Source of the DNA: CAMENZ01 sp041854955
GTDB lineage: Bacteria > Bacillota > Clostridia > Peptostreptococcales > Anaerovoracaceae
Direction: 5' to 3'
Assembly (NCBI GenBank): GCA_041854955.1
Contig: JBHADF010000045.1
Span: forward strand, 1 to 26,850
Length of the DNA: 26,850 bases
Shown: piece by piece, positions 13,998 to 22,213 of the stretch
Numbering within the stretch: the first letter of the stretch is position 1
Layout of the letters: every line of letters starts with the position of its first letter
Notes under the pieces: model-generated
The model's input: the letters and a program-made list of their open reading frames with translations, nothing else
What the model was told of the DNA's origin: nothing
Databases searched by the model: none
Position numbers and translations under genes: made by a program

Positions 13998-15011
13998 ATG
14001 ATAGAACTGAAAAACATTTCAAAATCCTTCCCTCATGCCGACGGATCTGTTGAAGCCCTTAAGAATGTCTCCATCACTGTAAAGGATGGGGACATTTACG
14101 GTATTATCGGTATGAGCGGAGCGGGTAAAAGTACATTGGTCAGATGTATAAATATGTTGGAAAGGCCCACAGACGGTGCCGTCCTCATAGACGGCGTGGA
14201 TTTAGGGGCTTTAAGCGATAAGGAGCTTAGAGAAATCAGAAGAAACGTAACTATGATTTTCCAGAGCTTTAACCTTTTGATGCAGAGAACCTGCCTCAGC
14301 AATATATGCTTCCCCTTGGAGCTTGCAGGAGTAAAGAAGGCCGAGGCTAAGAAAAAGGCCTTAGAGCTTTTGGACATGGTAGGCTTGCCTGATAAGGCCA
14401 ACGCTTACCCGTCACAGCTTTCCGGCGGTCAGCAGCAGAGAATAGCCATAGCGAGAGCCTTGGCCACCAATCCCAAGGTACTCCTCTGCGACGAGGCTAC
14501 CAGCGCGCTGGACCCTAAGACTACCCACTCGGTTTTACAGCTCATACAGGAAATCAATCAGAAGCTGGGCATCACGGTTATAATAATCACCCACCAGATG
14601 AGCGTGGTTGAAGATATATGCAACAAGGTTGCCATCCTGGACGAAGGTACCGTAGTAGAAGAAGGTAATGTTTCGGAAATTTTCTCCCGTCCCAAATCCG
14701 CCGCTGCCAAGCGCCTGGTTTTCCCCGACGGAGTTACGGAAACCTTGCCTATTCCCGAGGGGGAGCACCACATCAGAGTGGTGTTTAAGGGTGCGGGAGC
14801 TACCAACAGCCCTATCATAGCCAGCCTGGCCATGGAAAAGGGCATCGCAGCCAACATACTTTCCGCCAACACCAAGACCATTGAAGGAAAATCCTGCGGC
14901 AACATGCTTTTAGGCATTTCCGGAGACAAGGAAACCCTCCGGGAAGCCATCAAGTTCATCAGTGAAAAGGACGATGTTATCATAGAGGAGGTGACCAGGG
15001 ATGTTCTCTAA
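13998..15011 (+). CDS. metN: Methionine ABC transporter ATP-binding protein MetN
   Basis: A 337-residue cytoplasmic ATPase subunit. Walker A GMSGAGKST begins at residue 38. The signature is LSGGQ, Walker B is VLLCDEAT with SALDP, and the switch His lies in IIITHQM. Residues about 253-333 form the C-terminal NIL (ACT-like) domain that in characterised MetN proteins binds methionine and inhibits transport. It follows metQ by 59 bases and its end overlaps the start of metI by 11 bases, so translation of the two is coupled. Confidence 0.95.
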   Translation: MIELKNISKSFPHADGSVEALKNVSITVKDGDIYGIIGMSGAGKSTLVRCINMLERPTDGAVLIDGVDLGALSDKELREIRRNVTMIFQSFNLLMQRTCLSNICFPLELAGVKKAEAKKKALELLDMVGLPDKANAYPSQLSGGQQQRIAIARALATNPKVLLCDEATSALDPKTTHSVLQLIQEINQKLGITVIIITHQMSVVEDICNKVAILDEGTVVEEGNVSEIFSRPKSAAAKRLVFPDGVTETLPIPEGEHHIRVVFKGAGATNSPIIASLAMEKGIAANILSANTKTIEGKSCGNMLLGISGDKETLREAIKFISEKDDVIIEEVTRDVL

Positions 15012-15702
15012 AATTTTTGCGGAGGAAAAGCTGGCAGAGGCGCTGCTCATATTGAAAAACGAGTTCCCTCTGGCTCTTTGGGAAACCTTCTATGTTACCG
15101 TAATTGCCACGGCTTTCGCCATAATAATCGGACTTCCTATAGGAGTTCTTCTGGCGACGGGAGATAAGAACGGAATCCTCCCCTTGCCCAAGTGGGTTTT
15201 AGGCGTGCTCAATTCCGTCATAAACCTGCTCCGCTCGGTGCCCTTCCTCATTTTAATGATAATGGTATTCCCTCTCACCCGACTTGTGGTGGGGACTACC
15301 GTAGGAACGGTGGCTTCCATCGTACCCCTGGTCATAGCAGCTTTCCCCTTTGTGGCAAGACTGGCTGAGTCCAGCTTCCGAGAGGTGAACCCCAACATCA
15401 TTGAGGCTTCCCAAAGCATGGGAGCCACACCTTTCCAGATCATAAAGAAGGTTCTCATCCCGGAAAGCTTCCCGTCTCTGCTTTCCAACGCCACCATAGC
15501 CATAACCACCATCTTGGGATATTCAGCCATGAGCGGTATCATCGGCGGCGGCGGCTTGGGAAAAATCGCCATAAACTACGGATATTACAGGTATAAGACT
15601 CTCGTAATGCTTTTGGCCGTAGTGCTCCTCATCGTCCTGGTCTTCATTTTCCAGACTTTGGGTGACAGGATGGCTCGAAAATCCGACAAGCGCCTGAGAT
15701 AG
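15001..15702 (+). CDS. metI: Methionine ABC transporter permease MetI
   Basis: A 233-residue inner-membrane permease with about five hydrophobic segments. It carries the cytoplasmic coupling (EAA) motif EASQSMGATPFQIIKKVLIPE near residues 138-158, and the typical SAMSGIIGGGGLGKIAINYGY stretch of MetI. It overlaps metN by 11 bases. With MetN and MetQ it completes a D/L-methionine importer. Confidence 0.95.
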   Translation: MFSKIFAEEKLAEALLILKNEFPLALWETFYVTVIATAFAIIIGLPIGVLLATGDKNGILPLPKWVLGVLNSVINLLRSVPFLILMIMVFPLTRLVVGTTVGTVASIVPLVIAAFPFVARLAESSFREVNPNIIEASQSMGATPFQIIKKVLIPESFPSLLSNATIAITTILGYSAMSGIIGGGGLGKIAINYGYYRYKTLVMLLAVVLLIVLVFIFQTLGDRMARKSDKRLR

Positions 15703-15727
15703 ATGTTTTGCAAGGAAAGGAAAATAT

Positions 15728-17293
15728 ATGAGTTTACTCACCGTAGATAAGGTAACCCACGGCTTCGGGGCTCGACAGATTTTAGAGGATGCCAGCTTCA
15801 GGCTTAATAAGGGTGAACATATAGGGCTCATCGGAGCCAACGGGGAAGGAAAATCTACCTTTCTCAACATAATCACCGGCGACCTGATGCCGGACGAGGG
15901 AAAGGTTGAATGGTCTCGCCACGTGACCGTAGGCTATTTGGATCAGCACTCGGTTTTGAAAAAGGGCATGACCATCAGAGAGGCTCTTCGCACAGCCTTT
16001 AACCATATGTACGAGCTGGAGGCGGAAATGCTGAAGCTCTACGAGGATATGGGCTCCGCCTCCTCTGATGAGGAAATGAACGCAATGATGGAGGACGCGG
16101 GAGAAATCCAGCACATATTGGAATACAGCGGGTTTTACGAATTAGATGCCAAGATTGAGGAGGTTGCCGGAGGCTTAGGCCTTAGGGATATAGGCCTGGA
16201 CAGAGATGTTTCGGATCTGTCGGGCGGTCAGAGGACAAAGGTTTTGCTGGTAAAGCTCCTCTTGGAAAATCCCTCTATCCTCATATTGGACGAGCCTACC
16301 AACTATTTGGATTACGAGCATATAGTCTGGCTGACCCGCTTCCTGCAGGAATACGAAAACGCCTTCATCCTGGTTTCCCACGATATGGAATTCCTAAATT
16401 CCGTGGTCAATGTGATCTACAATCTGGACGGCGGAAACTTGAGCAGATATACGGGAGATTACAACAATTTCCTCAGGATGTACGAGATACAGAAGTCTCA
16501 GGAAAAGGCGGCCTACGAGCGGCAGCAGGCGGAAATCGAAAAGCTGGAGGACTTCATCGCCAGAAACAAGGCCAGAGTCGCCACCCGCGGCATGGCTCAT
16601 TCCAGACAGAAGCAGCTGGACAAGATGGAAATTTTAGAGCGGCCCACGGAAAAAATCAAGCCGGAGTTCAACTTCCTCATGGGAAGAACCCCCAGCCGTT
16701 TCGTGGTAGAAGCCACGGATTTGGTGCTGGGCTACAGTGCCGACGAGCCACTGACAAAGCCGGTTTCCTTTACTCTTGAGAGAGGGCAAAAGGTTGCCAT
16801 AGTGGGAACGAACGGCCTTGGAAAGACCACCCTGCTTAAGACCATCTTAGGTGAAATACCTCCTTTAAGCGGAAAAGCCCAGCTGGGGGACTATCTGCAA
16901 CCGGGATATTTTGCTCAGGAGGCGGACAGGGATTCCCAAACTACCGCTCTTGACAGATTTTGGGCGGAATTCCCCGTCATGGAAAATAGAGAGGTTCGCC
17001 TTTGCCTTGCGAAATGCGGCCTGACCAACGAGCACATCACCTCCCAGATGAGAGTTCTCTCCGGCGGCGAAAATGCCAAGGTGCGCCTCGCCATCGTCAT
17101 GAACAGAGAGCACAACTGGCTGGTGCTGGACGAGCCCACCAACCATTTGGACGTGGCAGCCAAGGATGAGCTGAAAAGAGCTCTGAAGGCTTTCCCCGGC
17201 ACTATTTTGCTGGTGTCCCACGACCCCACCTTCTATGAAGACTTCGTAACCCATGTGTGGAATGTGGAAGACTGGACCACTAAGGTTGTGTAA
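15728..17293 (+). CDS. ABC-F family ATPase (YbiT/YkpA-like)
   Basis: A 521-residue soluble protein with two ABC ATPase domains and no membrane segment. Domain 1 has Walker A GANGEGKST (36-44), LSGGQ (164-168) and DEPTNYLD (188-195). A basic, helical linker at about 250-305 (KARVATRGMAHSRQKQLDK) is the P-site tRNA interaction region of the family. Domain 2 has GTNGLGKTT (360-368), LSGGE and DEPTNHLD. ABC-F proteins act on ribosomes as translation factors or antibiotic-protection factors. Linker length and sequence look like the housekeeping YbiT/YkpA type rather than a resistance type, but this is a judgement by eye. It lies 25 bases after metI on the same strand and may be co-transcribed. Confidence 0.9.
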   Translation: MSLLTVDKVTHGFGARQILEDASFRLNKGEHIGLIGANGEGKSTFLNIITGDLMPDEGKVEWSRHVTVGYLDQHSVLKKGMTIREALRTAFNHMYELEAEMLKLYEDMGSASSDEEMNAMMEDAGEIQHILEYSGFYELDAKIEEVAGGLGLRDIGLDRDVSDLSGGQRTKVLLVKLLLENPSILILDEPTNYLDYEHIVWLTRFLQEYENAFILVSHDMEFLNSVVNVIYNLDGGNLSRYTGDYNNFLRMYEIQKSQEKAAYERQQAEIEKLEDFIARNKARVATRGMAHSRQKQLDKMEILERPTEKIKPEFNFLMGRTPSRFVVEATDLVLGYSADEPLTKPVSFTLERGQKVAIVGTNGLGKTTLLKTILGEIPPLSGKAQLGDYLQPGYFAQEADRDSQTTALDRFWAEFPVMENREVRLCLAKCGLTNEHITSQMRVLSGGENAKVRLAIVMNREHNWLVLDEPTNHLDVAAKDELKRALKAFPGTILLVSHDPTFYEDFVTHVWNVEDWTTKVV

Positions 17294-17340
17294 CTGCGGC
17301 TGAGTAGATGGCACGGCAATTTCAAAAGAGTAAAATTTGA

Positions 17341-17525
17341 GAGTTAAGCCGATTTTTCAGAAAATGAAAAGTAGGCTTAATTTTTTATGGGGAAATGTAA
17401 GTTTCAGGCTTAAATCAGCCAAAATTATAGGTTTTGCTGCCAGATGGAAGGCCAATAAGGGCTAAAGTTAAGCCGTCTCCCCTGATTTTGGATAAATCGG
17501 CTCAACCTACTCCTTTGATAGGTTG
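17341..17525 (+). repeat. Degenerate intergenic repeat, copy 2
   Basis: The gene-free stretch 17294-17583 contains TTAAGCC/GGCTTAA blocks at 17344-17355, 17373-17380, 17406-17420, 17467-17475 and 17494-17510. It ends in a CAACCTA/TAGGTTG hairpin (17503-17509/17519-17525). Block order matches the reverse complement of 11166-11370, so the two copies are inverted relative to each other. The promoter of the following lipoprotein gene starts at its right end. Confidence 0.55.
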
Positions 17526-17550
17526 AAAATGGATATTATTATGGTAAAAT
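17523..17550 (+). promoter_or_regulatory. Promoter of the 212-aa lipoprotein gene
   Basis: TTGAAA (17523-17528), a 16-base spacer and TAAAAT (17545-17550). The -35 box overlaps the end of the repeat. Confidence 0.55.
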
Positions 17551-17583
17551 GAGCATAGTATGACAAATTAGGGGGTATTTACT

Positions 17584-18222
17584 ATGAAAAGAAAAATTTA
17601 CTTATTAGGTCTGATGCTTCTGATGATTTTCTTTACAGGCTGCGGAAAGACAACCGGGGATGACGGCGGCTCTGCCGAGCCCGTAAAAATGACAGATGCG
17701 GAGATTACTTGGTTTGAAGAAGAGTTCTTCAATCGTACCTTGCCGGAGCACATGGAAAACATGTTCCTCACCAGTGAATATTCAACCGTCAAGGACATAG
17801 ACCTGTATATGCTGTTCTACAACGGCGTGGCCGGCGGAGCTGCCGTAACCAAGGAGGAGAAGGACGCCTTCTGGAAAGATCAGGAGTTGGATTTGGATTT
17901 CGATGTTTTCAAGATTACTGCCGATCAGATGAATGACTGCCTGAAGCAATATGCGGGAATCTCTCTCGAAGACAGTGGAATGGTCAATATTACATCATTT
18001 TTCTATAGAGAAGACACAGATGCCTACTATACCTCTCACACGGATACAAATGCTTTTGTATGTTCATTTTCCGAGGGGATTTGGACCGGCGACGGCTACT
18101 GCCTCCTCACCTATGAGGATCCCAACAGCTATCCTACGGAAACTAAACAGGTTAAGATGAAGGTTGTGGATAAGGAAAAAGGTCTTTACCAATTTGTCTC
18201 CAATGTGAAGGTATCTAAGTAG
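17584..18222 (+). CDS. Lipoprotein of unknown function
   Basis: A 212-residue protein with a lipoprotein signal peptide (MKRK, hydrophobic core, lipobox FTGC with Cys at residue 20). AGGGGG lies 8 bases before the ATG. After a short Gly/Asp-rich spacer the mature domain is acidic and rich in aromatic residues (TWFEEEFFNR, SGMVNITSFFYREDTDAYY, late GDGYCLLTYED), suggesting a beta-rich extracytoplasmic fold. I do not recognise the family. It appears monocistronic, with its own promoter and a convergent terminator downstream. Confidence 0.85.
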   Translation: MKRKIYLLGLMLLMIFFTGCGKTTGDDGGSAEPVKMTDAEITWFEEEFFNRTLPEHMENMFLTSEYSTVKDIDLYMLFYNGVAGGAAVTKEEKDAFWKDQELDLDFDVFKITADQMNDCLKQYAGISLEDSGMVNITSFFYREDTDAYYTSHTDTNAFVCSFSEGIWTGDGYCLLTYEDPNSYPTETKQVKMKVVDKEKGLYQFVSNVKVSK

Positions 18223-18285
18223 ATCGCCATTAAGCGATACGGAAAAACCACACCACAGCCCAATACTACAATCTTAAAGGATACG

Positions 18286-18312
18286 AAAAGAGCCGCTTCC
18301 AAAGCGGCTCTT
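18286..18312. terminator. Convergent bidirectional terminator
   Basis: A perfect 11-bp stem, AAGAGCCGCTT (18288-18298) and its complement (18302-18312), with a 3-base loop. On the minus strand it is followed by UUUUC. It lies between the lipoprotein gene and the oppositely oriented SPFH gene, and more clearly serves the latter. Confidence 0.75.
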
Positions 18313-18332
18313 GGATTGAAATCTTATTTATA

Positions 18333-19268
18333 CTACTTGATAAATTCCTTTACAGAGGTAGCCAAGCCGGCTAAGCCCTGAATTTCCGAAGGAATGATAA
18401 TCTTTGTAGCCTGACCGTCGGCAGCCTTTTGGAAGGCCTCCAAGCTCTTCAGCTTGATAACGGCATCGTCTAACTGTGCATCCTTGATAAGCTTGAGACC
18501 TTCGGCAGTAGCCTGGTTTATCATGAGGATGGCCTGGGACTGACCTTCGGCCTCTTTGATAGCTGCCTGCTTCTGAGCTTCTGCACGAAGGATGGCGGCT
18601 TCCTTGCCGGCCTCAGCCTCTAATATCTTAGCGGCCTTCTGACCTTCGGCGATAAGCACTGCGGACTTCTTTTCGCCTTCTGCGATGAGGATGGCTTCTC
18701 GTCTCTCTCGTTCTGCTCTCATCTGCTTTTCCATGGCGGTCTGAATGTCGCGAGGAGGTGTAATGTTCTTCACCTCAACACGATTTATCTTGATTCCCCA
18801 AGGGTCCGTAGCTTCATCCAAAACGAAACGGATTTTGCTGTTTATGTGTTCTCTGGAAGTGAGGGATTCGTCCAGCTCCAATTCACCGATGATATTTCTG
18901 AGAGTTGTTGCTGTCAGATTTTCGATGGCGGACATAGGACTTTCAACGCCGTAAGCGTAAAGCTTAGGGTCTGTAATCTGGAAATATATTACCGTGTCGA
19001 TTTCCATGGTTACATTATCCTTTGTGATTACCGGCTGAGGCGGGAAATCTATAACCTTTTCCTTCAAGGACATGGTTCTGGAAACCTTGTCGATAAGAGG
19101 AATTTTGAAGTGAAGTCCTACCTGCCATGTTTCGTGATAAGCTCCCAATCTTTCTACTACATACGCCTTTGCCTGAGGCACGATACGAATATTCGTAACT
19201 AAAAGTCCGACTACGATCACACCTAATACTACCAGTGCCATTACACTGATTACATCATTAACACCCAT
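18333..19268 (-). CDS. SPFH/stomatin-like membrane protein (QmcA type)
   Basis: A 311-residue protein with one N-terminal membrane segment (about 8-27) followed by an SPFH/PHB domain (about 28-190; IVPQAKAYVVERLGAY, then VITKDNVTMEIDTVIYF and GIKINRVEVKNITPP). Next is a long charged Ala/Glu-rich coiled coil (about 190-260) with repeated ILIAEG/ILRAEAQK units. Such proteins oligomerise on the membrane and organise functional microdomains. The gene lies 57 bases after an NfeD gene, the standard partnership of this family. It is the last gene of the minus-strand cluster. Confidence 0.93.
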   Translation of the reverse strand: MGVNDVISVMALVVLGVIVVGLLVTNIRIVPQAKAYVVERLGAYHETWQVGLHFKIPLIDKVSRTMSLKEKVIDFPPQPVITKDNVTMEIDTVIYFQITDPKLYAYGVESPMSAIENLTATTLRNIIGELELDESLTSREHINSKIRFVLDEATDPWGIKINRVEVKNITPPRDIQTAMEKQMRAERERREAILIAEGEKKSAVLIAEGQKAAKILEAEAGKEAAILRAEAQKQAAIKEAEGQSQAILMINQATAEGLKLIKDAQLDDAVIKLKSLEAFQKAADGQATKIIIPSEIQGLAGLATSVKEFIK

Positions 19269-19325
19269 ACTCTTTTTTCCTTTCGAATATATTTTTCCAT
19301 AAAATGTTTTTGCCTATGACCAAGT

Positions 19326-19781
19326 TTACTCATAAACGGGCTTCACTATCAGTTTAACCCCTTCTATGGCTGTAATCTTGACCAGCTGATCTTTATCCAC
19401 GGCTTCCGAAGAAACTTCCGCCAAAGCAGCCCATTCCTGACCGCCTACGCGTACTCTTCCCACCTTGTAAGGCTCAATGGCAGATATGACCACAGCCTTT
19501 TCCCCTATCATAGCCTCCAGATTAGTCTTTTTCGAGCCCAGCTTCAGCTTATCCACGAAGAACTTTCTCGTGAATGCCAGCAGGCACAGAGATAGGATAA
19601 AGAACATTACCAACTGAAGCCAGAACGGAGCGCCGATCAATGCTAAAATCAGCGAGCCTAAGGCTCCTATGGCAAACCAAATGGTAAGCAGCCCTATGGT
19701 TATGGCCTCTACGACCATGAAAAAGATCGATATGGCCAGCCAGAATACTACCAAATTGATTTCTAAACCAAAGATACTCAT
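19326..19781 (-). CDS. NfeD family membrane protein
   Basis: A 151-residue short NfeD. Hydrophobic segments fill residues about 8-75, and an OB-fold domain follows at about 85-151 (LEAMIGEKAVVISAIEPYKVGRVRVGGQEW). It lacks the N-terminal ClpP-like protease domain of long NfeD proteins. NfeD genes pair with stomatin/SPFH genes and their products interact; here the SPFH gene follows directly. AGGGGG lies upstream of the ATG. Confidence 0.9.
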   Translation of the reverse strand: MSIFGLEINLVVFWLAISIFFMVVEAITIGLLTIWFAIGALGSLILALIGAPFWLQLVMFFILSLCLLAFTRKFFVDKLKLGSKKTNLEAMIGEKAVVISAIEPYKVGRVRVGGQEWAALAEVSSEAVDKDQLVKITAIEGVKLIVKPVYE

Positions 19782-19804
19782 ATATTTCCCCCTCTCATTA
19801 AAGT

Positions 19805-20974
19805 TTATGTCGCACTGTAGGCAACATCATAATTTATTTTACAGATGTATTTAGAGTTATATGCCCTTATACCTCCGCAAAGCAACTCTGTTATTTCATC
19901 CTGGCATGTCTTGCAATCGGGAGAAAGCAAAACGTCGAAGATGACATTCGTATGGCTGTCTCCCGGCACGATTCGCAAATCGTGGAAGTCCAGCACGCCC
20001 TCCATTTCTGATATTTTCGACTCAAGTATTTCAGATATGGATTCTCTGTCAGGATTGGTTCTGTCCACCGGGTCCATATGGCCTGTAGCGAAAACATTCA
20101 ATTCCTTGTGCAGGCGCCATTCTATATCGTCTATCATATCATGGCTCTTCATAATGTCGGTTTTTCCGTCTACTTCTATGTGGACAGAAACGAAGGTTTT
20201 TCCGGCACCGTAATTGTGAACCACCAAGTCGTGATAGCCTATGATTCCCTCATAGCTTCCTATGATTTCCTCTACGCCCTTGAGCAAGTCCTTCGAAGGG
20301 GCTTCCCCCAGCAAAGGGCTTATGGTTTCCTTAGTCAGGCTGAAGCCGGACCAAAGGATAAATGCGGCCACGAGAAGGCCCATATATCCATCTATTTTTA
20401 AATTTAAGAATTCTTCTGTCAACACGCCGGCTAATACTGCGAAAGTGGCGATAACATCATTTCTTGAATCGGTTCCCGTCGCTATCAGGGTCAAGGAATT
20501 TATCTTCTTCCCCGCCGATATATAGAAAGCCATTTGACCTATTTTCACGGCTATGGAAAGCACCAGTACGATGACCAGATTCCAGCCGAAGGCCACCGGC
20601 TCCGGATCGAAAATTTTCTGCACCGCCTCTTTTCCCAGTTCAAAGCCTACCAGCATTATGATCATGGAAACTATCATTCCGGCAATGTATTCGATTCTGG
20701 CGTGGCCGTAAGGGTGTTCCTTATCCTCCGGCAAGGAAGCCAGCTTGAAGCCTAAAAGGGTTATGACCGATGAAGAAGCATCGGACAGGTTGTTCACTCC
20801 GTCGGCAATTATGGCTATACTTCCGGAAAGGGTTCCAACCAAGTACTTGGCTCCTGCCAAGATCAGATTGGAAATTATCCCAACTATGCCGGCCAGCTTT
20901 CCGTAGCGATTTCTTACCGTCACATCGGAAACATTGTCATAATCTTTTATAAAAAGCTTGAATATGAAATCCAT
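19805..20974 (-). CDS. Cation diffusion facilitator (CDF) transporter, probably Mn-type
   Basis: A 389-residue protein with about six transmembrane segments and a long cytoplasmic C-terminal domain (from about 205). The ATG at 20974 has AAAGG a few bases upstream; a longer in-frame start would overlap the preceding gene. The metal site reads N61-xxx-D65 in ADGVNNLSDA (helix 2) and D169-xxx-D173 in TGTDSRNDV (helix 5). Zinc-type members usually carry His in one or both pairs; N/D plus D/D ligands are associated with manganese exporters such as pneumococcal MntE. HPYGHARIEYIAGM is also typical of the family. The C-terminal extension (about 300-389) carries CKTC and a late Cys and may be a regulatory metal site. 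It lies 17 bases after the TSCPD gene. Confidence 0.9.
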   Translation of the reverse strand: MDFIFKLFIKDYDNVSDVTVRNRYGKLAGIVGIISNLILAGAKYLVGTLSGSIAIIADGVNNLSDASSSVITLLGFKLASLPEDKEHPYGHARIEYIAGMIVSMIIMLVGFELGKEAVQKIFDPEPVAFGWNLVIVLVLSIAVKIGQMAFYISAGKKINSLTLIATGTDSRNDVIATFAVLAGVLTEEFLNLKIDGYMGLLVAAFILWSGFSLTKETISPLLGEAPSKDLLKGVEEIIGSYEGIIGYHDLVVHNYGAGKTFVSVHIEVDGKTDIMKSHDMIDDIEWRLHKELNVFATGHMDPVDRTNPDRESISEILESKISEMEGVLDFHDLRIVPGDSHTNVIFDVLLSPDCKTCQDEITELLCGGIRAYNSKYICKINYDVAYSAT

Positions 20975-20991
20975 GGCACCTTTACTTTTCT

Positions 20992-21246
20992 TTAATCCAT
21001 CTTTTCCAAAGCAGCCTTGGCCGCCTTTACCAGCTGGTCCGGACAGGAGCTGTCCTTGAAGCCGCATTTGATTCCTGCCAGCTTTTCCTCCAACTCGGCA
21101 ACGGGCATGCCCTTTGCCAGTGCTGCGACACCCTTCAGGTTGCCGTTACAGCCTCCTACAAATTCCACATCCTTCAGGATGCCGTCTTCCACATTTACTG
21201 TTATGAGTCTGGGGCAAATCCCCACCGGTCTGTATTCGTGCTTCAT
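20992..21246 (-). CDS. TSCPD domain protein (TIGR03905-like)
   Basis: An 84-residue protein. The ATG at 21246 has GGAGGC 5-6 bases upstream. Conserved cysteines C11, C33 (GGCNGNLKG), C61 (IKCGFK) and C68 (SSCPDQL) match the small stand-alone TSCPD family related to a C-terminal domain of ribonucleotide reductases. Its biochemical role is not established; metal or nucleotide binding is suspected from the cysteines. It is the first gene of the minus-strand cluster TSCPD, CDF, nfeD, SPFH. Confidence 0.88.
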   Translation of the reverse strand: MKHEYRPVGICPRLITVNVEDGILKDVEFVGGCNGNLKGVAALAKGMPVAELEEKLAGIKCGFKDSSCPDQLVKAAKAALEKMD

Positions 21247-21257
21247 CAACTGCCTCC

Positions 21258-21286
21258 TTCAAAGATTCATAGTTATGTGCTATAAT
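21258..21286 (+). promoter_or_regulatory. Promoter of the YlmH-like gene
   Basis: TTCAAA (21258-21263), a 17-base spacer and TATAAT (21281-21286). The intergenic region of 76 bases is shared with the divergent TSCPD gene, whose own promoter is not clear. Confidence 0.65.
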
Positions 21287-21322
21287 CGAGTATAACACAA
21301 ATCAGGAGAAAAAAACATATCT

Positions 21323-22114
21323 ATGGATGAAAATAAATTGTTTTTAAGGGGAATAGAGGAGAAATACGACAAATTCTCCTATCAAAACACACAGCTTAGG
21401 ACTGATTTCATGTCTCCGGAGCAGCAGAGCATGCTTTCAGGATTTCTGAGAGCTCATTCCGGCCAAGGGATTTTTCTCTTCGGCGGCTATCCGGAGGCGG
21501 AAAGGAAGCTGCTCCTCTTCATGCCGGAATACACAGAGGTACGTGATGAGGACGAGGCCATTGAATACTTTAAGACTGTTCCTGAAGATTGGCCCGTGAG
21601 GATTCTCAAGTGCACCATACCGAAGCAGGAGAAGGCAGCTTTAGGCCATAGGGACTATTTAGGTGCCTTGATGGGATTGGGTATCAAACGTGAGAAAATC
21701 GGCGATATTCTGGTGCGGCCTGACGGTGCAGACATATTAGTAATAAGCGAGATGGCCGACTATATGGAGCGGGAGCTTTCACAGGTTGGCCGCGTTTCCC
21801 TCAGGGTTGAGCAGGAAAGTCCTGAGGCTCTGGCTATGGCAGAGGCAAAGCGTGAACTCCTGAGGCTCAATGTGGCTTCCCCTCGTCTTGACAATGTATT
21901 GTCTGCCGTGTTTTCCATATCGCGAAAATCTGCTACGGAGGCTATTTCCGGAGGGCTTGTCTTCGTAAACGGAGTCTTGGCTACCAAGGCCGACTTTCAG
22001 CTGAAGGGTGGAGAGAAGCTGGTTTTGCGCAGGAAGGGAAAGGCCCTCTATCTCGGCCGGACAGGCACCTCTAAAAAAGGCAAGGCCTATATAGATGTAG
22101 AAAAGTATATATAA
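21323..22114 (+). CDS. ylmH: S4-domain RNA-binding protein, YlmH-like
   Basis: A 263-residue cytoplasmic protein. Residues about 1-180 form the YlmH-type N-terminal part, with the family hallmark HRDYLGALMGLGIKREKIGDI at 109-129. Residues about 186-245 are an S4 RNA-binding domain (PRLDNVLSAVFSISRKSATEAISGG then VFVNG). B. subtilis YlmH binds the ribosome/50S-peptidyl-tRNA and can act in ribosome-associated quality control. In Bacillus the gene sits in the cell-division cluster; here it stands alone. AGGAG is about 14 bases before the ATG, a long spacing. Confidence 0.9.
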   Translation: MDENKLFLRGIEEKYDKFSYQNTQLRTDFMSPEQQSMLSGFLRAHSGQGIFLFGGYPEAERKLLLFMPEYTEVRDEDEAIEYFKTVPEDWPVRILKCTIPKQEKAALGHRDYLGALMGLGIKREKIGDILVRPDGADILVISEMADYMERELSQVGRVSLRVEQESPEALAMAEAKRELLRLNVASPRLDNVLSAVFSISRKSATEAISGGLVFVNGVLATKADFQLKGGEKLVLRRKGKALYLGRTGTSKKGKAYIDVEKYI

Positions 22115-22147
22115 AAGGAGCTCGCTTTTAAGGCGGGCTCCTTTGCT
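22114..22147. terminator. Convergent bidirectional terminator
   Basis: A stem of about 12 bp, AAAGGAGCTCGC with GGCGGGCTCCTTT (one G-U), lies directly at the stop codon of the YlmH-like gene. The minus strand reads into UUUUAUAU and the plus strand into UUUGCUCUUU, so it can serve the convergent metallophosphoesterase gene too. Confidence 0.8.
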
Positions 22148-22213
22148 CTTTATCGTTTATTTGCGATTTACCTTTAATTTGCAGTGCTTAGCCACACTTC
22201 ATCATGTTCCGTG

